From: Pseudomonadota bacterium
GTDB taxonomy: Bacteria > Bdellovibrionota_B > Oligoflexia > Silvanigrellales > Silvanigrellaceae
Assembly: GCA_027490595.1 (NCBI GenBank)
Contig: JAIXXU010000251.1
Span: 1-5,158, forward strand
Length of the DNA stretch: 5,158 nt
Direction: 5' to 3'
Part shown: positions 1 to 5,158 of the stretch, piece by piece
Position numbering within the stretch: position 1 is the stretch's first letter
How the letters are laid out: each line of letters opens with the position of its first letter
Translations under genes and position numbers: made by a program
Notes under the pieces: generated by a model
The model's database searches: none
Seen by the model: only the letters and a program-made list of their open reading frames with translations
Told to the model about the DNA's origin: nothing

Positions 1-882
1 GATAAAAAAAGTATAAAACAACCGGTCGACAGCCAGTCCAATGATCAAGCATGGAAGATAAATCAAAGAAGCGAAAAAAAACTTGCGTGGCCAAGCAGGA
101 CTTGGTTTTTTTATTCCCAAAATAGATTGAAAAAGAAACCAAGTGCCTAGGGTTATAGCAAATAACCCATATATTAACCCACCTAATTTAAAGTAGAGAA
201 GAGAAAGACTTGAAACTAAAAGCACAACGGACCAAATAACAGACTGCCACATGGCAATCTTTTCACCACGAACCAAAGGAACCACCTTGATACCAGCAGC
301 CTCATAATCTTTTTTTTGTGAAATAGAAATAGCTATAAAATGTGGCATTTGCCAAGCAAATAGAACAGAAAATAAAGCCAAGGACGCAAATGAAATGTGA
401 GGATCAGCAGCAGTCCAACCTAGCAAAGGAGGTATTGCACCAGGAACGGCGCCAATGACTAAAGCCAGCGGAGTTCTCGTTTTTAATGGCGTATAAATCA
501 AGGTGTAAGAAATAATTGCAAATAAAGACAAGAGTGCAGTTAGGTAATTTACAAAAAATAGAAGCACTAAAATACCAAGCACGCCCAGTAAGAAACCAAA
601 AATGTAAACATTCGAAAGACTTAATTTTCCAGTAACCAGAGGTCTGGACTTAGTGCGCCTCATAAAAGCATCACTGTGACGCTCATAAATCATATTGAAA
701 GTATTAGCGGACGACACGGTGAGCGCTGTACCAATGAGCATTATGATAAATTTAAACATATTAATTTTATGAGGGCACAACAACGTTCCGCCAACTGCCA
801 TCATTAAGCAAAATAGTACAATTCTCGGCTTACAAAGCTCAACGTAGCAAAAAATGTTTTTATGAAAAGATAGGGTAGTCAT
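1..882 (-). CDS. ctaB: Protohaem IX farnesyltransferase (haem O synthase), 3' end cut by window edge
   Basis: Haem O synthase is an inner-membrane UbiA-family prenyltransferase. It transfers the farnesyl group of farnesyl diphosphate to protohaem IX, making haem O for terminal oxidases (and haem A via CtaA). I translated 294 residues, open to the left edge. The family is usually about 280-300 residues, so only a short C-terminal tail is likely missing. Seen: ELCKPRI at 15-21; the first prenyl-diphosphate/Mg2+ motif N63-x3-E67-x3-D71 followed by RRTKSRPL at 75-82; YTPLKTRTP at about 130-138; GAVPGAIPPLLGW at 144-156; WQMPHF at 177-182; and KKDYEAAGI at 190-198. Several hydrophobic segments fit the multi-pass fold. 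The usual first Asp of the first motif is Glu here, a conservative change. The ATG at 882 overlaps the TGA of the upstream gene and has no clear Shine-Dalgarno sequence, so translation probably depends on coupling. Function is very likely; the exact end is unknown. Confidence 0.95.
   Translation of the reverse strand, partial: MTTLSFHKNIFCYVELCKPRIVLFCLMMAVGGTLLCPHKINMFKFIIMLIGTALTVSSANTFNMIYERHSDAFMRRTKSRPLVTGKLSLSNVYIFGFLLGVLGILVLLFFVNYLTALLSLFAIISYTLIYTPLKTRTPLALVIGAVPGAIPPLLGWTAADPHISFASLALFSVLFAWQMPHFIAISISQKKDYEAAGIKVVPLVRGEKIAMWQSVIWSVVLLVSSLSLLYFKLGGLIYGLFAITLGTWFLFQSILGIKKPSPAWPRKFFFASLIYLPCLIIGLAVDRLFYTFFI
879..882 (-). other. ATGA start/stop overlap coupling the cysteine-rich protein to ctaB
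   Basis: On the minus strand the ctaB ATG (882-880) shares two bases with the TGA stop (881-879) of the upstream gene. The roughly 20 bases before the ATG contain no purine-rich Shine-Dalgarno sequence. This arrangement usually means ribosomes finishing the first gene re-initiate on the second, which would tie the amounts of the two proteins together. The overlap is seen directly; the coupling is inferred. Confidence 0.8.
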
Positions 883-1343
883 TTTTTAGAACTAACTTTG
901 CAATAATCGGCAATAGTTTGCCAAATATCTGCACATACTTTTTTATTGTCTCGATGTTTTAAATAAGGCTGGCATTGAACTGCACCAAAGTTATATCCAA
1001 AAATGGCATCACCATAGACTTTGCATTGATTGAATTTCTCACCATTTAATAGACAAACTTTCATCATTCGAGTAACGGTATCATCGCAAATCTGCTTCAT
1101 GACCTGACACCCCAAATACCAGTTCATGGTTTTTTGGGCACAACCTTCAATAGTCAAAGATGGTCCTTCTTGCTTTATGCTTGTCATTGACGCCACCACG
1201 TACTGCTCTGCGGTGACGTATTTTTTAAATACAAAAACACCTAGCACACCTGCAAAAATAAATAGCGCAATCACAATCCTCGTTCCCCAATGATTTTTAT
1301 TCACGTGATGGGTATTTTGAGCTTTAAGACGTACTTGATTCAT
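879..1343 (-). CDS. Membrane-anchored protein with eight-cysteine exported domain, unknown function
   Basis: I do not recognise a family for this 154-residue protein. Residues 1-22 are basic and His-containing, residues 23-39 form one hydrophobic segment, and residues 46-154 are soluble. Positive charge before the segment suggests the N-terminus is inside and the C-terminal domain is in the periplasm. The segment could instead be a signal peptide cut near V43-T44-A45, although K40-K41 after it argues for an anchor. All eight cysteines are in the exported part, at 68, 79, 86, 97, 107, 124, 137 and 148. Three pairs have ten-residue spacing (68/79, 86/97, 137/148). The even number suggests four disulfides. 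There is no CXXC, CXXXC or CXC thioredoxin or copper motif. The ATG at 1343 has a strong AGGGGG ribosome site. The gene starts 30 bases after tex and its TGA overlaps the ctaB ATG, so a role linked to haem O or oxidase assembly is possible but is only inferred from context. Confidence 0.85.
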   Translation of the reverse strand: MNQVRLKAQNTHHVNKNHWGTRIVIALFIFAGVLGVFVFKKYVTAEQYVVASMTSIKQEGPSLTIEGCAQKTMNWYLGCQVMKQICDDTVTRMMKVCLLNGEKFNQCKVYGDAIFGYNFGAVQCQPYLKHRDNKKVCADIWQTIADYCKVSSKK

Positions 1344-1347
1344 AAGG

Positions 1348-1353
1348 CCCCCT
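1348..1353 (-). promoter_or_regulatory. Shine-Dalgarno AGGGGG for the cysteine-rich protein
   Basis: AGGGGG lies four bases before the ATG at 1343-1341, inside the 30-base gap after the tex stop. It supports this start and indicates that the gene is independently translated rather than a spurious reading frame. The spacing is slightly short if all six bases pair. Confidence 0.7.
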
Positions 1354-1373
1354 GATATAATCCTAAAGAGATA

Positions 1374-3788
1374 TCAAACACGATTTGTATTAAACTTGGA
1401 CATTAAATCTTCAAGACTCGCAGGTTTATCTGAACTCTCTGTTTTTTGATTTTTATTCAAGAATTTTTTCTCGGACGACAAGAAATTCTGTGTCCTTTTC
1501 TCTTGTGATTTAACTTGCGGCTTAGAAACAGATTTATTGTCATCACGGTAAGGTCTATTTTCTTGCTTATGGGCTTGAGAAATAGGTTGCTGCGTAGTAT
1601 TCGAAGTAACCTCACAAGCTTTTTTAGACAAAGAAATGCGCTTACGTTCTTTATCGATAGCTATCACTTTGACCTTCAAGCTATCACCTACGCCAACTGA
1701 CTTGGAAACATCTTTGATAAATTGATTTGACAACTCAGAAATATGAACTAAGCCATCCTGATGAACACCAATATCTACAAACGCCCCAAAATTAGTGACG
1801 TTAGTCACAGTACCTGTAAGAATTTGTCCTTCTTTTAGCTGATCAAAATCACGTATTTCCCGGTTATAAGAATGCTTTGCTCCATCTTCTCGAGGGTCAC
1901 GACCCGGTTTCAATAGCTCTTTCATTATATCTTGCAAAGTCGGCAAGCCCATTTGTTCTGTGACAAATTTTTGCAAATCAATACTTGAAACGATATCTTT
2001 ATTACCAAGCAAATCTTTGGTATTCATTGATAAATCCTGAGCAATTTTTTCAATAAGATTATACGCCTCAGGGTGAACAGCTGTATTATCGAGAGGATTT
2101 TCACTCTCAGGAACCCTCAAAAAACCAGCGGATTGTTCAAAAGTTTTTCCACCAAAACCAGAAACATTCATTAAATCTTGTCGGCTTTTGAATTCTCCCA
2201 TAGCATCACGATGTCTCACGATTGTTTTTGCTAAAGATGTTCCTATCCCAGCAACGTAAGAAAGAAGACTAGGACTAGCCGTATTTAGATTAACACCTAC
2301 ATAGTTGACGCAACTTTCTACAACATCGCCGAGCTGTTTTTTTAATTTTCCTTGGTTAACATCATGCTGATATTGACCTACTCCAATACTTTTAGGATCG
2401 ATTTTTACAAGCTCTGCAAGAGGATCTTGAAGTCTACGAGCAATACTCACTGCACCACGATAAGTGATATCTAAATCTGGAAATTCTTCTCGAGCAATAT
2501 CACTGGCAGAGTAAACACTGGCACCAGCTTCATTCACCATAACTACACGAACTGTAAGAGCTGGATTAGCCTCAAGAACTTTTTCAACAAAGGCTTCCAT
2601 TTCTCGACCAGCTGTTCCATTCCCTATAGAAATCAAAGAAACTCCGTGTTTATCAATAAACGAGAGCAAGGTTTCTGCAGAATTTTTGTTTTTATGATGG
2701 CTCATATCCTGATCGTGAAGTGGAAATATAGTAGAAAAATCGAGGAGTTTTCCAGTCTTATTAACAACTACAAGCTTACTGCCAGTGCGTAAGCCTGGAT
2801 CTATTCCCATCACAACTCTTTTAGGGATTGGAGGAAGTAACAATAAATTCTTCAAGTTTCTACTAAAAACATGAATGGCTTCTTCTTCAGCTATGCCTTT
2901 CGTTTCCAGACGAATTTCTGTTTCTAGACTTGGAGAAAGCAATCGGTGATAACTTTCTGTAATGCACTCACCAAGAAATTTTTTTACTTCTTCAGAGGAT
3001 GCATTTTTAATTACAAGTTGAGAAATCATGTGAATAGGAATTTGCTCATCAAACACAATAGAAAGTTTGAGGACCTCTTCTTTTTCCCCCCGCCTAAGGG
3101 CCATAAGTCTGTGACCAGCGATAGTTTTTACAGGCTCACAAAAGTCGTAATAGTTAGTGTATTTGGTTTTCTTGTCTTTAAAATCATCCTTCACTTCAGA
3201 TTTAAACTGAGCGTTTTCAGTCATCCATAGACGCAATTGTCCCCGAAGTTCTGCAATTTCTGAGATTTTTTCTGCAATATAGTCTTTTACACCCTGCATG
3301 ACCTGCATGATGGTTTTTAAGTCTTCATGGGTCCCCACGTAACTTTCAAACAATGCATGAAGTTCTCCAGTGATCTCTGTCTGTGTAAAAATCATTTCCG
3401 CCAAGGAAGAAAGGCCTCGTTCTGCTGCAATTTGACCGCGGGTTCTTTTTTTGGGTTTGAATGGCAGGTAAAGATCCTCAAGTTCAGCTTTGACATGACA
3501 AGACAATATTTTTTGCTTGAGTTCTTCAGTTAATTTACCTTGTTCTTGAATTGATTTTAAAACAGCTTCTTTACGTTCATTTAACGCAGAAATGTAATCA
3601 TAGCTTTCCCTGATATCGCGAATTTGAACTTCATCAAGACTACCAGTAACCTCTTTACGATAGCGCGCAATAAAGGGCACTGTACAATCATCCAGAAGAA
3701 GCTCAAGAGTGCGTTGAACTTGATGAGCTGAAATTTCTAGTTGAACGGAAATGCGTTGAATTACATCAGATGTTAGATTGTAGGACAT
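1374..3788 (-). CDS. tex: Tex family RNA-binding transcriptional accessory protein
   Basis: Tex (YhgF in E. coli) is a conserved cytoplasmic nucleic-acid-binding protein related to eukaryotic Spt6 and implicated in transcription and RNA handling. At 804 residues it is slightly longer than typical members (about 770-785), because of its C-terminal tail. Domains in order: helical Tex N-terminal region, about 1-200, with TVPFIARYRKE at 36-46; RuvC/YqgF-like RNase H fold, about 324-455, with GIDPGLRTG at 328-336, IGNGTAGRE at 388-396 and VYSASDIAREEFPDLD at 425-440; the family signature RRLQDPLAEL at 451-460 and GVGQYQHDV at 469-477; helix-hairpin-helix repeats, about 500-560 (VAGIGTSLAKTIV, VSGFGGKTFEQ); S1 RNA-binding domain, about 652-722 (GTVTNVTNFGAFVDIG, GLVHISELS). 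The tail, about 724-804, is rich in K, Q, S and N and ends in SLEDLMSKFN. The ATG start at 3788 has AAAAAGG seven bases upstream and matches the family N-terminus. It lies 50 bases after ndk and 30 before the next gene, probably in one operon. Confidence 0.98.
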   Translation of the reverse strand: MSYNLTSDVIQRISVQLEISAHQVQRTLELLLDDCTVPFIARYRKEVTGSLDEVQIRDIRESYDYISALNERKEAVLKSIQEQGKLTEELKQKILSCHVKAELEDLYLPFKPKKRTRGQIAAERGLSSLAEMIFTQTEITGELHALFESYVGTHEDLKTIMQVMQGVKDYIAEKISEIAELRGQLRLWMTENAQFKSEVKDDFKDKKTKYTNYYDFCEPVKTIAGHRLMALRRGEKEEVLKLSIVFDEQIPIHMISQLVIKNASSEEVKKFLGECITESYHRLLSPSLETEIRLETKGIAEEEAIHVFSRNLKNLLLLPPIPKRVVMGIDPGLRTGSKLVVVNKTGKLLDFSTIFPLHDQDMSHHKNKNSAETLLSFIDKHGVSLISIGNGTAGREMEAFVEKVLEANPALTVRVVMVNEAGASVYSASDIAREEFPDLDITYRGAVSIARRLQDPLAELVKIDPKSIGVGQYQHDVNQGKLKKQLGDVVESCVNYVGVNLNTASPSLLSYVAGIGTSLAKTIVRHRDAMGEFKSRQDLMNVSGFGGKTFEQSAGFLRVPESENPLDNTAVHPEAYNLIEKIAQDLSMNTKDLLGNKDIVSSIDLQKFVTEQMGLPTLQDIMKELLKPGRDPREDGAKHSYNREIRDFDQLKEGQILTGTVTNVTNFGAFVDIGVHQDGLVHISELSNQFIKDVSKSVGVGDSLKVKVIAIDKERKRISLSKKACEVTSNTTQQPISQAHKQENRPYRDDNKSVSKPQVKSQEKRTQNFLSSEKKFLNKNQKTESSDKPASLEDLMSKFNTNRV

Positions 3789-3795
3789 GATAAAA

Positions 3796-3802
3796 CCTTT
3801 TT
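3796..3802 (-). promoter_or_regulatory. Ribosome binding site (AAAAAGG) for tex
   Basis: AAAAAGG lies seven bases before the tex ATG. The AAGG core is modest, but it is well placed, and the start agrees with the conserved Tex N-terminus. Confidence 0.5.
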
Positions 3803-3823
3803 GATTTTAGAAGGCCAAAACAG

Positions 3824-3847
3824 GACTTAGTGGATGACTTAGTGGCT
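3824..3847 (-). repeat. 12-bp tandem duplication spanning the ndk stop codon
   Basis: Two adjacent 12-base units, AGCCACTAAGTC and ATCCACTAAGTC on the minus strand, differ at one position. The first unit contains the last Ser-His codons of ndk and its TAA stop. The second continues in the same frame and carries a second TAA four codons later. If the first stop were read through, only Val-Ile-His would be added. The repeat accounts for about half of the short ndk-tex spacer region. Confidence 0.8.
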
Positions 3848-4276
3848 AATCTTGGTAAGACTATTCACCATCTCAATTTCAGAGAAAAAATGAGAAATTT
3901 CTATTTTTGCATTTTCAGAAGAGTCAGAACCATGAACGGTATTTTCGCCAATACTTAGAGCAAATTCTGCGCGTATTGTTCCTTTTTCTGCTTGAGCAGG
4001 ATTCGTGGCTCCCATAATGTCGCGATAAACGGCAACGGCATTTGGACCCTCTAAGACAGAGACCAACACTGGACCTGAAATCATGTACTCACAAAGTTCC
4101 TGATAGAAGGGTCTTTTTGCATGTATTTCATAAAATTTTTCAGCTTGTTCTTTAGTCATATGAACAAGCTTTGTAGCCGTAATTCTAAGTCCAGCTTGTT
4201 CAATTTTTGCTAAAACTTGACCTATCAAATTTCGGCGAACACCATCTGGCTTGATAATTGAAAATGTTTTTTCCAT
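3839..4276 (-). CDS. ndk: Nucleoside diphosphate kinase
   Basis: This cytoplasmic enzyme moves the gamma-phosphate from ATP to other (d)NDPs by a ping-pong mechanism through a phosphohistidine, balancing NTP and dNTP pools. The protein has 145 residues against about 140 for typical bacterial enzymes, so it is full length with a slightly long C-terminus. Seen: the N-terminal signature [14 protein letters not shown] at 6-19, including K9; the HAKRPFY segment at 52-58; the conserved region from [10 protein letters not shown] to [15 protein letters not shown] (68-102); and the active-site motif NTVHGSDS at 112-119, with the phosphate-accepting His at 115. No key residue is missing. The ATG at 4276 has GAGGA seven bases upstream. 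A candidate promoter and a terminator-like hairpin upstream suggest ndk begins its own transcription unit, which likely continues into tex, 50 bases downstream. Confidence 0.98.
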   Translation of the reverse strand: MEKTFSIIKPDGVRRNLIGQVLAKIEQAGLRITATKLVHMTKEQAEKFYEIHAKRPFYQELCEYMISGPVLVSVLEGPNAVAVYRDIMGATNPAQAEKGTIRAEFALSIGENTVHGSDSSENAKIEISHFFSEIEMVNSLTKISH

Positions 4277-4283
4277 GGTAAAA

Positions 4284-4288
4284 TCCTC
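4284..4288 (-). promoter_or_regulatory. Shine-Dalgarno GAGGA for ndk
   Basis: GAGGA lies seven bases before the ndk ATG, at ideal spacing. It confirms the start that gives the family's conserved N-terminus. Confidence 0.75.
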
Positions 4289-4305
4289 ATAAAGTAAATG
4301 TGGCT

Positions 4306-4335
4306 CGTATAAAACTCGTGCCAGTAGTCTATCAA
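4306..4335 (-). promoter_or_regulatory. Candidate sigma-70-type promoter for ndk (operon)
   Basis: On the minus strand TTGATA (4335-4330) and TATACG (4311-4306) are separated by 18 bases; reading TTATAC gives 17. Transcription would start near base 4299, giving a leader of about 23 bases that contains the GAGGA ribosome site. The -35 matches consensus at five of six positions and the -10 at four of six. A competing consensus -35, TTGACA at 4370-4365, has only AAACTT at the -10 distance. The site is plausible but unproven. Confidence 0.35.
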
Positions 4336-4349
4336 CAACTCAAGTTTTC

Positions 4350-4375
4350 AAAAAAGCGAACCCATGTCAATGGGT
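4350..4375 (-). terminator. Terminator-like hairpin after the maltokinase-like gene
   Basis: Thirteen bases past the stop of the maltokinase-like gene, the minus strand carries the perfect 6-bp inverted repeat ACCCAT-TGAC-ATGGGT (4375-4360). After TCGC comes a run of six T (4355-4350). The stem is short and the T-run is displaced by four bases, so termination may be weak or partial. Its position between a stop codon and a candidate promoter supports a boundary between transcription units. Confidence 0.4.
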
Positions 4376-4387
4376 AGATGAGCTATG

Positions 4388-5158
4388 CTATGCTCTTACT
4401 ACAATTTCTTGCAAAATATGAAGCCAAATTGTGGAATTAGAATGACTCGGGGGAGTTTCCTTTGCAATCCCCTGCAAAATAAATGTCAACAAGTAAAAAT
4501 CAAAAATATTTTTCTCTTCCAAGAGCGACTTGGATCTGAGCAATGTCTTCGCAGCCTCTTCATTTAAACTACTGAAATAAAAGCGGGAAAACGTACTTTC
4601 AATTGCTTCAAGAGTCGGAAAAAAAGAAGGTTGACGCTCCTGATAACTCAACAGACTAAATTGTTCTTCAAAATCTAATTTATCAGAAGTGGCAAATATT
4701 CGCCTTTCCGCAAAATACCAAGCAAACCGAAAACTCACCATCATATTGGCAAAGTCACATAAGTAAGGATGCTTAATCCACTTATCCTCGCCGTCAATCT
4801 GAGTCACATCGTCAAAATTAAGAATAACAAGTTCATGTGCTCCAACAAAAATTTCCCATAAATTCAAGTTTCCATGATTCTTGAACCGTAGGCCGACGTC
4901 AGAAGTTTTTATAAAATTTTGCTTCACCTTTTCTACAAAATCAGGGAGTAGAAAAAAAAGACCAGAAAAACTTGGAAATTGATTTTTGAGAGCAATAGTT
5001 TTGTGATAACTTTCTTCCATTTTTCTGACTAAATTTTTTTGCCAGTTCTGCCTTCCATCCGTTTGATTCTGTTCCGGATGCATAGGCGAAGACTTTGGAG
5101 GACGCAGTACAGCTCTATGAAAGTCGCCTAACAACCTACCCGCAGATTCTGTATAGTA
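4388..5158 (-). CDS. Maltokinase-like protein, probably catalytically degenerate; 5' end beyond window
   Basis: 256 residues are visible, with the frame open to the right edge. A TTG at 5134 is not the likely start: the residues before it (ESAGR) run smoothly into LLGDFHRAV, resembling the LGxRTAELHxAL helix of maltokinases. Maltokinase phosphorylates maltose with ATP to maltose 1-phosphate in the trehalose synthase-GlgE pathway, and is often fused to trehalose synthase; an upstream fused domain cannot be excluded. Family resemblance: HGNLNLWEIF at visible residues 95-104 in place of HGDYHLGQVL; VILNFDDV at 111-118 in place of VIIDFEGE; KHPYLCDFANMMVSFRFAWY at 129-148 in place of KRSPLRDVAGMLRSFxYA; then a helical C-terminal part. 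The HGD catalytic Asp and the DFE metal-binding Asp are both Asn, and the following His and Gln are also changed, so kinase activity is doubtful. Stop TAG at 4390. Family assignment is by motif pattern only; a more distant phosphotransferase-fold protein is the alternative. Confidence 0.72.
   Translation of the reverse strand, partial: YYTESAGRLLGDFHRAVLRPPKSSPMHPEQNQTDGRQNWQKNLVRKMEESYHKTIALKNQFPSFSGLFFLLPDFVEKVKQNFIKTSDVGLRFKNHGNLNLWEIFVGAHELVILNFDDVTQIDGEDKWIKHPYLCDFANMMVSFRFAWYFAERRIFATSDKLDFEEQFSLLSYQERQPSFFPTLEAIESTFSRFYFSSLNEEAAKTLLRSKSLLEEKNIFDFYLLTFILQGIAKETPPSHSNSTIWLHILQEIVVRA

Noticed and set aside
3290..3310. Imperfect 9-bp tandem repeat (acctgcatg twice) within tex
   Set aside because: It encodes a repeated Met-Gln inside the helical N-terminal region of an intact protein, and is short enough to be chance.
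1515..3533. Plus-strand open frames of 61, 94 and 68 codons at 1515-1700, 2946-3230 and 3327-3533
   Set aside because: They are antisense to tex, which is clearly coding. Their translations look like reverse-strand shadows, with no recognisable family and no convincing ribosome site.
4365..4370. TTGACA as the main -35 of an ndk promoter
   Set aside because: At 17-base spacing the -10 would be AAACTT, a poor match, and the hexamer overlaps the hairpin repeat. The TTGATA/TATACG pair is a better candidate.
4385..4567. Plus-strand open frame of 60 codons
   Set aside because: It is antisense to the 3' end of the maltokinase-like gene and has no family resemblance; the minus-strand frame is far longer and matches a fold.
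5132..5134. TTG as the start of the maltokinase-like gene
   Set aside because: The frame is open to the window edge, and the residues just before it continue a conserved helix, so the true start is most likely outside the window.
1..5158. Search for mobile elements, CRISPR repeats, tRNA/rRNA genes, toxin-antitoxin or defence genes
   Set aside because: Nothing supportable was seen. Almost all bases are covered by five genes, and the gaps (30, 50 and 111 bases) are too short to hold such elements.

Overview
All five genes in this window lie on the minus strand, so they read from right to left. The DNA is AT-rich (about 40% GC by eye) and tightly packed. The encoded proteins are a haem-O synthase (CtaB), a single-pass membrane protein with a cysteine-rich exported domain, the RNA-binding protein Tex, nucleoside diphosphate kinase (Ndk) and a maltokinase-like protein. 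This suggests a free-living, respiring bacterium, most likely Gram-negative. CtaB together with a maltokinase/TreS-type protein in an AT-rich genome would fit Bdellovibrionota or a neighbouring delta-proteobacterial lineage. That assignment is a guess from general resemblance, not something the sequence proves.

Layout in the direction of transcription: (1) 5158-4388, the C-terminal 256 residues of a maltokinase-like protein whose catalytic and metal-binding acidic residues are replaced. Its start lies beyond the right edge. (2) 4387-4277, a 111-base gap with a terminator-like hairpin and a candidate promoter for the next gene. (3) 4276-3839, ndk. (4) A 50-base gap with a 12-bp tandem duplication that also covers the ndk stop codon. 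(5) 3788-1374, tex. (6) A 30-base gap with a strong Shine-Dalgarno sequence. (7) 1343-879, the cysteine-rich membrane-anchored protein of unknown function. (8) 882 to the left edge, ctaB, whose ATG overlaps the previous stop codon (ATGA). Its last few codons are outside the window.

ndk, tex, the small membrane protein and ctaB are probably co-transcribed: same strand, gaps of 50, 30 and -4 bases, and no convincing terminator between them. ndk and tex are housekeeping genes for nucleotide supply and for transcription/RNA handling. The small membrane protein and ctaB are translationally coupled, which hints at a shared role around respiratory oxidase or haem O, but no other oxidase gene is visible. 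No RNA gene, mobile element, CRISPR array or defence locus was found. The two points most worth following up are the apparent pseudokinase at the right edge and the eight-cysteine protein coupled to ctaB.
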